DNA of 64,000 nucleotides from Nansenia antarctica (GCA_963989245.1 OZ022344.1:59772842-59836841), one strand, 5' to 3'; numbered from the stretch's first letter, positions 20,011 through 31,840 are shown. A program made the numbers and translations. Notes: a model not told the origin generated them from the sequence alone.

Positions 20011-22060
20011 TCCGAGAGAGACAGACGGAGAACGCAGTGTGAAAAACTGCACAGGTTAGAAGATTTATTGAACATCATAAAACATCATATATTAGCGACT
20101 CCTCATGTTAGCCACGTTACTTGAATTTCAAATACAAATCTATCATGCTAAAAAAGTAACTAGAATGCCTTTATTTCCTATGGAGCTTCCAGTACAAACT
20201 TGCTATATGTGTGTCCCCAAGCAGCTTCCTTGTTATGGTATTCTTTGAGTATGATGCAATCACTTTACCAGCACATTGCTCGCACCTTCACTTCGTAATA
20301 AATACTAGTTGAAACATCCTTACTGATGTGTTGATCCCTGACCTGACCTGGCATGAGTGTTCCTTGACAACAACAAAAATAACAATAGTCTAATTTACTC
20401 ATGTTGAAGTTGAACACACCTGAAAGTATCTTGAGTACAGATTTTCTATCTTTACTTTCAATGTTCTAATTTGTCCACAACATTCGGCACTACGAAAACC
20501 ACACAAGCATGACGAAACAGCAAACTTCCTAAAAGGAGCTGCCAATCCCTTGGAAGTCCTGTGAAAAGTACTGCCGGAACGTCAGCTTGTTTGTTGTGGT
20601 CGATGGTATGGATCACCGTGAGGCTCTCTGCATTCATCTTCAGAGGATTACACAGTCTTTGTTGTTACACAGTCTTTGTTGTTACACAGTCTTTGTTGGG
20701 TTTGTGTGTTTACCCTCCCTGATCCTCTCCTCCCGACGGCCTGTAATGGGGCTACATTGAGCAGAGCTTTTTCTGTCAACAAAGGCATCTGCAGGAGAGT
20801 TTTACAGGATCCATGCTGTCCGGCTTCCCAGCTCCCATCTCCTTAGCTTTCTGCCTGCACAGAGATGAGGAAGACGTCCCTTTTAATCAAGAGGATGCAG
20901 GAGGCATCAGAGATGTGTCTGCTGACGCCAGCTGCAGATCTATCACAATTAGCAGTCACACGTTTTAGGTTTGGATCACTGTTGAGGACGTTATTGCTAT
21001 TTGATCTGATGTTTCTACCACCAACATTTGTAAAGGCCTTTTCTTGGTGATGCCAACATTAACTTTTCTTTTTTGACAGAAAAAGTGACACAGGTGTGGC
21101 ATTGTGTGGCAGCAATTCAAGTAAATTGAACACATCGAAATAGTTGTAAGCATGGCCTTGTCATCGCCGGCTGCCACCATGCATGAAAACTCCTTCTGTG
21201 ACATTCTACCCAGTGTCACCTGGTTATTACTCTAAATACCAACCACTCCCGCCTCCCAATGCAAACACGCTCCCAGAATCCAATATGCTACGTCGCAGCC
21301 ACAACTGTCAAAAAATGATTTGATTTATTAAGATTCCGCGGCTACGCTGGGAAACGGCAGTAGAAATCAATGTAACCTTTTCAGTTTTGAATAATGAACC
21401 TGGGAGAGGAAAAAGCCACCAGTGGTCGCCGCAGCGACAAGCACTGTAATTAAATGATTAATGTCACAACGCCAAATCCTGGCGTTGAAAACTGTCAAGA
21501 GTGAGATGCATTCAACATTGAATCATCCTCACGTCATCTTTGCGACTCATTTGTGCGATTAGAAAAGCACGATTATCAGATTTTCTCTCCATTGGTGGTG
21601 TGAATATATTTAGATATTAAATATGCCTTACAGACGCTAAATGTTTGCTAATGTTGTACTTCACTGTTGAGTGTATGATATAATATCAGTGTATTTATTA
21701 CTTTATGAAACCACACAATCCTTAGGCAAAACTACAAACTAAAAACATGGGCAAAATAAGTTTATGAATGATCATGACATTGAGAGATGTGCCCGTTCTT
21801 AACCAATTAAATAATTATAGCACCCCTATAGACCAAATAGGCAACATACAGTAACGTTAAGTAACTTAATTCAATAGATGTGACAACCTCAAAAGACACA
21901 ATCACAAGTTCCATTCCTTTGTAGTATTGCATAAGCTCTCATTTGTACAGTATGCTGGTAAAAAAAGAAGAAATATTTTTAAAAACATTTTCAGTTTGTT
22001 GCCTTTTGTGTTACTGACATGACAGGAACCACATACAGACACCAGGCTGAATGTTAAAGG
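20011..22060. other. No gene seen
   Basis: Largely unique sequence. A three-copy 18-bp repeat (GTTACACAGTCTTTGTTG) lies at 20648-20699. Frames up to 84 aa have no recognisable domain or splice context. Confidence 0.5.
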
Positions 22061-22064
22061 TGAT

Positions 22065-22393
22065 CACCTCTCGGTAGAGTGTAAAGATCCAATGACATTT
22101 GTTCTGTAAAAACAGTAGGATAAATACACCGGTAGGTAGATTATTTTTTCATTCCATTCCTTGTTTTTTTTCTCCCTTGTTTTTTAAGACATCAATCACA
22201 GACCACAAAGGTGGTCTTCCATCCCTTCCGTCCCATCACTCCAACATGGGGATGGTCAGGGAGGATAAGCCCAGTGATTCTGTAGCAGACTAATCATGTA
22301 TTCAGAGCATAGTGGCCCCTATACCAAACACTGTTTACTGCACGGTCCGCTGGCATGGTATTGATCTTAACTAAAGCACTCTACCGAGAGGTG
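22065..22393. repeat. 17-bp perfect inverted repeat, 295-bp spacer
   Basis: CACCTCTCGGTAGAGTG at 22065-22081 faces CACTCTACCGAGAGGTG at 22377-22393. The pair could be the ends of a small DNA transposon. No target duplication is evident outside the arms. Confidence 0.6.
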
Positions 22394-22630
22394 GAAAAAT
22401 AAACAGACAAATATAAAATACATCCCTTATTGAAAGTGAAAAAGGCTCATTTAGTCCCAAGAGTCCACCCCAGGATATGATATGTAAGCCCTGGTAGCTG
22501 TAGCTGTGATGGCTGCCGCTCTGCGCTGTAGGGAATCTTATAGGATCACGCAGGGGCTCTGTGTAAAACAATGTTATTGTGTGTAATTGGTTGTCTCATC
22601 TGATGAATTCTATTGGCTGACCTCCCTGGG

Positions 22631-22633
22631 CGA

Positions 22634-22690
<57 letters not shown>

Positions 22691-22692
22691 TC
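22631..22692. repeat. (GT)n microsatellite
   Basis: Clean GT run of about 60 bp. Confidence 0.97.
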
Positions 22693-23023
22693 AGGAGAGG
22701 TGCAGCTCACACACAAGGGCAGCCGGTTTATAGCATGTCTTATTGGTTTCCTGTTGGCCAGTCAGTCAGCTCCACATGTGTGTTTGATGTTCAGAAGCTT
22801 GTTACCACGGGTACCGTGTGATAATCACCTTAATTAGATTAGAACAGGATTGTCTTACTGAGATAATGAAATTGGATTTATTTTTGATTAATGGTTTTGG
22901 GGGAATGCTACAAAGGAGCGTGTTGTCCGTGTGTTTTCATAGATGTAGTAATCTATCTAAGCCTGCGTGTTGCACTGTAGCGCTCTCATCTCTGTGTTAT
23001 GCATATTCTCACATGTCATTCTG

Positions 23024-23024
23024 A

Positions 23025-23062
<38 letters not shown>
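23024..23062. repeat. (CA)n-(TA)n microsatellite
   Basis: CA run changing to TATATA. Confidence 0.95.
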
Positions 23063-23063
<1 letters not shown>

Positions 23064-23140
23064 CAGTACAGTGCCCTGCATAAATAATTGGATAGTGATT
23101 CATTTTTTCTTTGTTTTGTTTTGTTTTTCTTTCTCTTGGG
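23063..23140 (+). mobile_element. Tc1-like transposon end fragment
   Basis: 'acagtgccctgcataaataa' followed by 'ttggatagtgattcattttt' resembles the ends of fish Tc1-like elements (TACAGTGCCTTGC...). Only one end is visible. Confidence 0.4.
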
Positions 23141-23212
23141 CATGTAGGGCTTACACTGGAATTGATTGTCGGTGTAACATGCATATTATCACTTGTGAAC
23201 CATTTTGAAGAT

Positions 23213-23284
23213 TATACACACACACAGACACACACACACAGACACACACACACACACACCCCTCCTTTAAAAAAAAAAAAAAAA
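23213..23284. repeat. (CA)n microsatellite followed by A run
   Basis: CA repeat with CAGA interruptions to 23258, then 16 A at 23269-23284. Confidence 0.93.
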
Positions 23285-23780
23285 CTTCTGATGCAACTTT
23301 GACTTTGTGACGACTTTGTAATGAATCCAACCTTTCATGTTCTCTGACAAACCCATTAGTGACTTACACAGAGTTATTCTTTGTAATGTGCCCATGCTGT
23401 GTAAGACTATTGATAATGGCGGAGGAGAGGTTGGCTGTGACAGGCTACTGCTTTGTTCCTGCTGGTTGTGATGCGGCGGAGCCCGCGTGGGAGGGGCAGG
23501 AACCCAGGAAGAGATAGCGAGAGCTGTTTCTTCTCTTTTAACATTCAGCCAGGTGTCTGTATGTGAATTTTAATTGAAAGGTAAAGGAATACCAATAACG
23601 TCCGAAGAATATTCTGGTAACAAGCTTTCATCTCTTTAACCAACTACCAGGAATTGTGTTGATTACTCTTAACACGTTTGCGCCTAGTGTTATAAAACAG
23701 TCTTTATGGGGATAATGAATACACCCGTGTATGATAAATATATGTTAAAAATGCAGGATGTGCACTTCCAGTGAAAGGAT

Positions 23781-24035
23781 ACATAATGGTAAATGGACTG
23801 CACATAGAGCACCTTATTCCAAAGCGCTTTACATTCACCCATTCACACACACATTCACACACCAGTGGCGGGAAGCTACTACGCAAGGCGCCAGCGCCCT
23901 CATTGGGAGCAATTTGGGGTTCAGTGTCTTGCCCAAGGACACCTCGACACATGGCTAGCCGGGGATCGAACCGCTAAGCCGCCGACCTTGTGATCATTCG
24001 ACGCCATCTCTACCTCCTGAGCCATAGCCGCCCCT
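23781..24035 (-). mobile_element. tRNA-derived teleost SINE (minus)
   Basis: Left to right: 'ggtaaatggactgcaca', 'ccaaagcgctttaca', 'attcacacaccagtggcgg', 'caatttggggttcagtgtc', 'cttgcccaaggacacctcga', reversed B box 'ggggatcgaaccgctaag' and reversed A-box region 'tacctcctgagccatagcc'. This is a repeat found across many teleosts. A diverged copy lies at 46105-46278. Confidence 0.85.
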
Positions 24036-26830
24036 CATACATTGAACTCGACCAATAACAGAAAGCTCTGCCCAGAGCAGAGAGTAGACACTGCAGACTG
24101 AGACAGGACGGATATCTGAAGCTTGTCCCTCCCTCCAATCCAGAAACCAGCTCCCCCCCTGCTAGTAAATAGGGTTAACCCTCGGTTCAAGGTTGGTGAG
24201 GGAGATAAATCTTCATTCTAATTAAATTAAATCAAGCTTCCAATTTAATCAGACGTGTTGCTTTCTACACCCAGCAGGTTCGACGGTCCAGAGATGTGAA
24301 CACCTGTGCATAATACGATATAGCATGTAGAGCAGGGTTCTCTTTCTGTCGAAATCAATTCAACATCTCACTATGAGATATGCACCCCATGTGTGCACTG
24401 TTTGCTGAAACCCTACTCAATCATGCCCGATTCGTAAGCTACTGTGGTGAGGTGGGTGGTTGTCGACAGGACCCGATCTCCATACCAGTTAATTTCTCTT
24501 TATCCACGTTCTCCTGGGTCGATATAAATTGCTGCCTAGTAATTCAATCAGTGGTAAGGAAACTTAGAGTGAAGAAGGCACGTTGCTCTGGTAATTGGTG
24601 CATGCTCTGTGGGACGTTCATCCCGACATTGCACTTGCTTGGCTCTGTGTTACACACTAATGTTCCACAAACATCTCTATCCTTCATCCGGTGAATCATT
24701 GAATTAGATCAACACCATTCAGAACACTGCTTGTGTTTCGTCAATGTTTGTTAAAACGCTTAGATATTATTATTGATTATTGATGGACATATTTGGTCTA
24801 AATGTAGCCTATAGCCCTCTGTAAAAACAAAAAACAAGCGATAATGGCCTGTAATGAAATATAATTATACATACAGTATATGCAAGAATTTCTTTGAATT
24901 AGGCTGCTTACCTGCTCTGTTCCGCCTCACCCCATCTCACCTGTGGACCTCAGTTGGGACGACTAGCGTAAAAGAGCACAGACGAGTGAGGGTGATGAAT
25001 AGTTTTCGTGAAAAGCAATCAGACTGGCCACAGTGAAACTCGGTGTCGAGATTACCCCCCAGGCTGGGTGGTCTCACCTCTGCCGGCGAGCCCCCAAACC
25101 CGGATACTGTATGCGTGTAACTGGCTTTCCAGATTGCCCAGATCATTGGTTCAGTCCATGTGGGTTAAAGCCTCTCTCCACCACCGTTGTCATGGACATG
25201 AGTGATGCTGAGTCAGTGGACTGGAACTCCCTCCCGCGGAGACCTCCCTGACTGATGAGTTCCCCCCTCCTCCTCCTACACTTCAAGATACCCAAGGTGC
25301 AGCAGACACCTCTGGAGGGTAGCAGCACAGGGACCGTGTCAGAACACCCAGCAACCATGACAAGGACACTCAGAGACAGGGTCCGGGCCAGGGTCTGCCT
25401 CTCGCTCTACTGGAAACGACGTCCCGTCGTCAGGGTCTGCTTGGATGAAGGAGTGACAGATTAGTACCAGGGGGGTCTGCATGGCCACTGGTGAGAGGAG
25501 CTTCTGCAAGAGTTTTCTGACCCACCAAAATTGCCTGACTCTCAGGAGCAGGTTAGCCAGACTCTTGGGCGCCCTATCCTATATGGGTCTTTAGGACAGC
25601 ATGTCTTGTCATGGAGAAGAGCAAAGGATATTTCAATGGCTTGTTACATCCTTGTATTGGCTTGGTGCCTCGAAATAATTATCATCATGTGACATAAAAC
25701 TATACTTGTCTTTCCCTTCATATTTCATGTTGTTAGCAATCAGTATCTAAAAGTTGCTTGCAGGTCATCCATCCATATGATTGACAGCACAGACAGGTTC
25801 CAAAATAGTACCCCTCAATCGGCAGCACTGCTGGTAAGTAGAAGACATATGGTTAAAAAGTCCACCCCCCAACCAACACTTTAAGCTGTGTTAATCTGTG
25901 TCTTGGTAAACCTAAGTGTGTTGTTGCTGGGCAAGAACTAAAATGTGCTCAGATTTACAGAAATCCCGGAGTACAGTATCAAGAGATTATTTGAGTTATT
26001 TTCTCGCCAACCAACACAGCCAAGGAATCTGTCTCTCCTCCCCCTTCAGGCAATATTGAGCCTCTGAGGCTTCCATAGTCGTCTTTGAACATGAACCTCT
26101 TAATCACTGAGTTCAATATCTGGCTTGACTTCACTTTTGCATTTCTGAGTAATATTCTCTTTAGAAGGCTAACAGAGTTCAGCTCTATCCCTTATCCTTG
26201 ATGCTCATGAAAGCAGCCATCTTTAACTTCCCCCTAGATCTCAAAATGGCTGTATTCCATTTCAAAGCTGCCAACTGTTTCCGTATTACATCAAGCTCCC
26301 TCATTTCCTGTAGATGTGTGTGCTTTCGGTTCGTTTTACTGCGACAGGTCCAACATTGTCAGTGTGGATTCCATGGCCTCCAGGTGCTATTCCTCTTCAA
26401 ACGGCTCCGCCACGGTGTCAAAATTTCCAACAAACACCAACACTTCTCAAACTGACAGGTTGGGTGATCAAAGCGAAAGGTAGTTTACTCCGATTTTGAT
26501 AGGATGAACGCCAACATCTTACTCATCAGCTTGGCAGCCATTTTCTTCTCAGCGGGGGTGCTCGGATGATAAGGAATGCATGATGAGAGACACGCTTGCT
26601 TGCTAATGAGTGCCTCGTGGACATGTACTTAGTTTTCATTGAAATAGACTGTAAAGAGATACACAGACTGTTGTATCTATAGTAGCATTATTGGAGCACA
26701 AACACACCGGTATCCTCTGTGGAGGCTGAGCCTGCAGGAAGGGGTAATTATAGCATAAAGTATGTTTAGCGTAGTTATTCGTTTTTTTGTTGGTTTGACT
26801 CAATGGAATACATTGCTTGAGGCATTTGGC
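24036..26830. other. No gene supported
   Basis: About 2.8 kb with no recognised element. 24930-25470 is GC-richer with short overlapping frames, including one ending in a WNSLPRRPP-like motif at about 25222-25249. That motif recalls LINE C-termini but is too short to rely on. 26200-26500 read on minus gives protein-like stretches broken by stops (about 26310-26430). Confidence 0.45.
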
Positions 26831-26834
26831 TGTG

Positions 26835-26842
26835 AGTGTTTT
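26835..26842. repeat. Probable LINE target-site duplication AGTGTTTT (left)
   Basis: AGTGTTTT precedes the LINE 3' end here and recurs at 28968-28975 at its 5' end. The first bases at the right may also belong to the LINE, so the exact length is uncertain. Confidence 0.6.
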
Positions 26843-27079
26843 GATTGATTGATTGATTGAAAACTTTATTAGAATGTTTGCAGAAGTAGGTACATGAAAG
26901 TACATATTCATAGCTTTCAGTCACGTGGTTTCTTCCCTAGCAACCACCAACCTGACGGGCAAAAAGTATCATAGCAACATGGCGAGTGGACGCAAATGGT
27001 TAATAAAATACAAAGGTTCCATCTCACAAAACATAATGGAATGTCAAAACTTTGACGCTCAATATCTCTGAACTACCCT

Positions 27080-27261
27080 AAACGGAGATAGAACCTTATC
27101 ATTCTAAACGGAGATAGAACCTTATCATTCTAAACGGAGATAGAACCTTCTCATTCTAAACGGAGATAGAACCTTATAATTCTAAACAGAGATAGAACCT
27201 TATCATTCTAAACGGAGATAGAACCTTATCATTCTAAACGGAGATAGAACCTTCTCATTCT
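27080..27261. repeat. 26-bp tandem repeat, seven copies
   Basis: Units start AAACGGAGATAGAACCTT at 27080, 27106, 27132, 27158, 27184, 27210 and 27236. The fifth has AAACAGAG, and TATCATTCT alternates with TCTCATTCT. No spacers, so not a CRISPR array. It lies inside the inverted-repeat element. Confidence 0.97.
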
Positions 27262-27463
27262 AAACTCACGAGTTATCTTCAGTTGATGGATTTGACTTAG
27301 GGGGCATTCATTTGAAGTAACGTAATGAACATACAAGTAACAACAACAGGTTAATGCAGCCAACCAGCCAGCCAAGCAAAGACCATGACTATGCCCAGTT
27401 TATGCATTATACACTCTAATATAATTGTTAGATTGCCAGGGTATTCGCTACAGGTTGTTGTAT

Positions 27464-28045
27464 ACATATACGTTTAATACGAAACTCGATCAACCGGGCG
27501 TTCGGGAGTTCTACCGCTGCTGGACGGAACTCCCGCTGACAGCGGGTCGAGGGGATATTTCTACCCGGGAATTCGCTCATTGCTGTGTCCACGGTGATAG
27601 GAGTGGAGGATCGACTCCATTCAAAAACTTTTCGATTCCCTGGTTTCTCCTCTTTCCGAACAATTTTTACCGTAACCCCCGGAGAATCAAAGTTATTAAG
27701 CCGCAAAGGGTGCCTCCTTGACCGGCTTTGACCGTGAATAACACCGGCTATGGAGGTGCTACAAACACAGTTTTAATTTCTCTAAATTCACCATCAGTAT
27801 ACGGTCATTTTGAGCCCTTACACACCGCGCTGACACCCCGAGAACATATACTTTTAATACGAAACTCGATCAACCGGGCGTTCGGGAGTTCTACCGCTAA
27901 TTCGCTCCTTGCTGTGTCCACTGTGATAGGAGTGGAGGATCGACTCCATTCAAAAACGTTTGGATTCCCTGGCTCCTCCTCTTTCCGGACACGTTGGAAT
28001 TATTTTCCTAACCCACGGGAAATCAAAGTTATTAACCCGCAAAAA
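27464..28045. repeat. Direct internal duplication with 380-bp offset
   Basis: 'acatatacgtttaatacg' to 'gaatcaaagttattaa' at 27464-27700 is repeated at 27844-28040 with few changes. The second unit lacks about 52 bp after 'gggagttctaccgct'. Between and after the units, GGGCAAAA/TTTTGCCC modules occur several times at 28035-28095. Confidence 0.9.
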
Positions 28046-28462
28046 GTGGGTTTTGCCCGTGGGTTTTGCCCGCAAAAAGTGCCTTTTGCCCGTCAGGTGG
28101 GCGTTTCCACTATGCTGTGACGTCACATGAAAGCTATGAATTACATACAAGGTCAAACTAAAAGGATAAAAACCCAAGAAAGCCACTGGCTTATTTCAAT
28201 TGGGGTCCTTGATTTTCAATTCATCGTTACATGTAAGACAGACATAAGAAAAGAACTAGTACTATCTACATGATAATACAGACAAATAACTATTACTATC
28301 TACAAGATAAACGTACATCCATCATGGGAAGAACAATACAACAAAACATAAGGTATGTACAGCGGGTAGGACAGGTGGGGACATACACCACAGGTGGGGG
28401 CGGGGGACAAAACACAAAGTATGTACAGTGGGTAGTTCGGGTCTTTTAATCTGATTTTTGTT

Positions 28463-28975
28463 TTAGAGGGTCCAGTTACGGATTGCAGCCTCCTGTAAAT
28501 GTTTTTTGAGAGTGGTTTTGAAGGTGGGCAGTGTTTTGCACTCCTTTAAGATTATAGGAAGGGCGTTCCACATCTTTACTGCATAGTTTGCAAACGAGTT
28601 TAAACCCTTGTTTGTGGTGCAACGCGGTTGAACGTGGTTCGTGGAGCTTCCTCTGGTGTTGTATGTGTGGACGTTGTTCACTTTTTGGAAGTATGTTGAC
28701 AGGTACTTGGGTGTCTTTGTGGTGTAGCGTATCTTGAAGACTAGGCCCAGTGCAAGCTGCTGCACTCTGTCAACTACTCGTAGCCAATCAAGGCTCAAAA
28801 AATGATCAGCGGTTAGATGTGTCCTAGGGTTGAGGCCTAGCAGAAGCCTAACCAGTTTATTTTGGGCTGTCTGGAGTCTTGTTTTATGGGCCTTTGTGGT
28901 TCTATAGTACCATGATGTTACGGCATAGTCGAAGTGACATTGAATGAGAGCTCCTGATAGGGTCCTCAGTGTTTT
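28463..28975 (-). pseudogene. C-terminal remnant of LINE reverse transcriptase ORF
   Basis: About 168 residues from LRTLSGALIQCHFDYAV to the stop match residues about 528-695 of the frame at 56560-58647. They comprise the thumb and C-terminal region, with no polymerase motifs. The first few residues come from flanking DNA. Not functional on its own. Confidence 0.9.
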
Positions 28976-29229
28976 GTCCACTGTTCTCTGCTCATCTCAA
29001 CCCATCTCCCAGAAATGTACATTCAGCTTCAACAGCATCAACACAAACGTATTGAAATATGAATGGTTATTTGGATACTCCACTACCGTTCTTTCATTTT
29101 TCCGTGCGTTTAGGGACGGACACTGAAAAATTGCGCACGCAAATGTGTTGGTCAAATGTGTTGACATTTCAGTATACCAATGCTATTGCATCTATCCCGA
29201 CCCAAATAAAAACATAAACACGTAAATAC

Positions 29230-29305
29230 AGTACCAGTCAAAGGTTTGGACACACTTTCCCATTCAATTGAATGGAGAAGTGTGTCCAAACGTTTGACTG
29301 GTACT
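29230..29305. mobile_element. Short Tc1-like palindrome (76 bp)
   Basis: AGTACCAGTCAAAGGTTTGG faces CCAAACGTTTGACTGGTACT with a small loop. 'CAGTACCAGTCAAAAGTTTGGACACAC'-type ends are common on fish Tc1/mariner elements (known family, recalled). This appears to be two ends fused with the middle lost. Confidence 0.8.
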
Positions 29306-31145
29306 CTTCCATATCTCTTGTGATAATGCATAAATTCATGCATTTTTCCTGAGTATTTTTGACCCCAACGTAATTATCTCTAACAGACCAGTAGCCTCCA
29401 ACAAGACGATTGCCTCATATTTTCATTATGACTCTGTTGGTTAGCATGGCTGTTGAATTGAGGGCTACAACAATGTAAGAATAAAAAATAATATATTTCT
29501 TCCCCCAAGAATCATCTCCTACACTAACTCCACTATGTCACATACAGCTAATTGTGTGACAGCAATTATTCCAACTGAATGTATTACTGTTTATTCAGTC
29601 TGCTACACAAATGTTAATGGGATGCCATTTAGCTTGGCATAATTAGTACGTTGTTGACACAGGGAACAGAATCATCGCATGCTGAATCACTCTCACCATC
29701 TCTCCGTAGAGAATGGGGTTTCGACTTGGGAGAAAAACACAATGACGTAAATGTCAAAACTGCCACACTTAAATGTCTCTCTCCATCGTGGTGGGAGCCA
29801 CCTGAGATAATGGAGAGCAAGGCCAATATACCAGTTTTAATTTATTGTTTTAATAGACAATAACGTTTTCTTATCTTATCATGTCAGCCTCTGTTAGCCT
29901 TTTACAGGGGTACAGTTGTAACACAAATAGTTTAACGTTGATGAACCATTATGAAGAGAAGTGGAGAGCATGTACCAGTACTTTCACTTTGTGCATCTGA
30001 GCCGTTTCACAACTGAATTTGACATCTGGATTAATCTCTACAAGAGATACTATTAGTATCTATAGTAATATATTAGTATGTCTTGATACTATAAGTATTA
30101 GATCTTATAGGTATTCTAAGTAAAGCTCTTGATCTGTGACTGGTTAGACATCTTACCTGTAGAGTGAGGCTGAGTGTGTTAGCCAAGGAAACATCCTTTC
30201 CACACAGTTATTAACATTGACTTCAGACTTCATTCCCTGTGGAGAGTGTCTATGTCAGTTTGAATTGGCCTACTAACTTAAGTAAAGTAATGTTCCGAAA
30301 TTGCCTATTAAGAGAAAATAAATCTCAAAGAACACGGCAGGGATTGAATTGGATTTTACCTTATTAAATAGAGCCCACAAAGAAAGTCTTTCACCACAAT
30401 TGAGTTAATGGGGGAGTACATGCAGGCTGTCACTTGTCTCTCTGGACCTTACAGAAGCTTGTTCTTGGACCAGCCTGTGTTAGAATTTAGAGGTCATACC
30501 CTCACTGAAGAATTGCTGGCTGACACATTTGGCTACCAAATGGGTTCCTCTCGAGTGGGTCTGAGGCAAATGAGCGTGTGTTCAGTGTTAATCTGCACTG
30601 AGAGACACATCGGGAAACACAGAAAATGTGTGTGTTCTGTGATAATCTGCACTGAGAGACGCATTTGGGCAATGCAGACTGTATGATACCGTACTCTCAA
30701 ACAATGTGATGAAAACAACTCCTTGAACAAAAGCGCGAGCTCCCCACGCTGACGCTACTTCCTCACCTCGTGTCCTTGAACCGTTCCACCCGGATCCCAG
30801 GCAGAGGAGCTCTCATCTTTTAATTTGTTGAGTTTGCCAAAAATATGGGCTGCTCAGAGGATAATTGAATGAGAAGCCAAACACTGTTCGGTAATGCAAG
30901 CTCATTAACTTTTATTTGCAGTCTTCATGAGTGTCGACACTGGAGTTGGATGACTTTATCCTCTAAGTGTCATTGAGGTATTTCTACCCAAGCCTTTCAC
31001 CCCATGGCGCAGCAATCATGGCACTCTCTGGCATTAAACCAGTGGTAAAAGTGCTTTTCAGCTTTTCCCCTTGAAAATACACTGCATCTCCTTCTTGTAC
31101 CGTCTTGCGTGCTCTTCTAACAAGTTTGAGAGGTGCAGTAGGCTT
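29306..31145. other. No gene seen
   Basis: AT-rich unique sequence. 30555-30620 and 30622-30670 contain a local repeat ('ctgcactgagagac', 'tgtgttctgtgataatctgc'), so the frames there are partial duplicates. 30760-31000 looks non-repetitive. Confidence 0.45.
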
Positions 31146-31146
31146 G

Positions 31147-31176
31147 AATAATAATAATAATAATAATAATAATAGC
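31147..31176. repeat. (AAT)n trinucleotide repeat
   Basis: About ten ATA/AAT units. Confidence 0.93.
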
Positions 31177-31189
31177 ATTTTATTATTAT

Positions 31190-31350
31190 CTTACATTTAC
31201 ATTTCTGCCATTTAGCAGACACCTTTATTCATAGTGACTTACAACAAATACATTTGTCTAAGTGAATGATCTGTCCATCAGTCATAACAGGAAGAAGTAA
31301 TCTATGCTCAGGCCAGGGGCCATTGGTGGTCGTAGTGCTAGAAGAAGGAA
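31190..31350 (-). mobile_element. L2-like LINE tail fragment (minus)
   Basis: 'tttctgccatttagcagaca' , 'catagtgacttacaacaaat' and 'atgctcaggccaggggccat' follow the same order as at 16752 and 36873. Confidence 0.75.
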
Positions 31351-31589
31351 GATTATTATTTGCATTATACCGTATATTGTTATTATGATTATGATTATTA
31401 CTATTATTGTATCTTATGCACATTATGTTTAAATCTAGTGTGCAATACGAACTGTCACCTCTAAATTATATCTCCTATTACCATAATGTGCATTGAAATG
31501 TTCTGGTACAGTAATTTGCTATCGTTTCAACGTTTAGGTAAAAATGTATTTTTTTGTCACCCAATGCTGTTTACAGTACAAGCTTCTGG

Positions 31590-31840
31590 AATGAAATAAA
31601 TGGGCACAATTAGCTAGCGCCGCGGCCGCCGGGCAGGAAGCAGCCCCATTTCAGGACACTCAGGATTTAATTAAGTCTCTGAGGAGTTTGATTCCCCTAC
31701 CGTTGCAGTTCTGTGGGTTAACCACACACTTAAAGAGGGGTAAACAAGAAGGGTAAACGCTTAGCTCAGCATTTCCTATCTCCTTCAGGCTGTGTCGGAG
31801 ATACCACCACCTCTTATTAAGAGATGTTAAGGCAGGTAGA
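31590..31840. other. Repeat-poor block, candidate conserved non-coding sequence
   Basis: Contains a GC-rich core (gcgccgcggccgccgggc, 31618-31635) beside AT-rich TTTAATTAAG. This is unlike the neighbouring sequence. No coding frame. Confidence 0.25.

Larger units (their letters stand above)
26908..28139. mobile_element. Unclassified inverted-repeat element inserted in the LINE (about 1.23 kb)
   Basis: The uninterrupted LINE at 56240 shows the empty site (tacatattacatac). Here it is split, with TCATAGCTTTCA at the left (26908) and TGAAAGCTATGA at the right (28128-28139), a 12-bp perfect terminal inverted repeat. A subterminal inverted repeat CCTGACGGGCAAAA is at 26951-26964 and 28084-28097. 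The target duplication is AT (2 bp), or none if the ends are taken as TTCATAG...CTATGAA. The interior has seven 26-bp tandem repeats (27080-27261) and a large direct duplication. No transposase is recognised. It looks like a non-autonomous DNA transposon, but the superfamily is undetermined. Confidence 0.8.
26843..28970 (-). mobile_element. 5'-truncated LINE, split by a 1.23-kb insertion
   Basis: The 3' end is at the left: (GATT)n, then 'aaaactttattagaa'. 26843-26907 and 28140-28970 together align continuously with 56172-57070. The reading frame downstream of about 28463 matches the last ~168 residues of the LINE protein at 56560 with only one difference that I can see. Sequence identity stops at about 28970, so only the C-terminal part of the ORF was copied, a usual outcome of target-primed reverse transcription. 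Confidence 0.92.

Noticed and set aside
23111..23302. Poly(A)-bearing processed gene ending near 23284
   Set aside because: The A run directly follows a CA microsatellite, and no coding sequence lies upstream.
26198..26499. Broken minus-strand gene near 26310-26430
   Set aside because: Protein-like phrases appear between stops, but no domain, splice sites or partner exon could be recognised.
27080..27261. CRISPR-like repeat array
   Set aside because: The units are directly adjacent with no spacers, and the context is a vertebrate genome.
27425..28186. Frames of 78-130 codons on both strands inside the inverted-repeat element
   Set aside because: They span the direct duplication, so similar peptides recur, but no transposase or other domain is recognisable.
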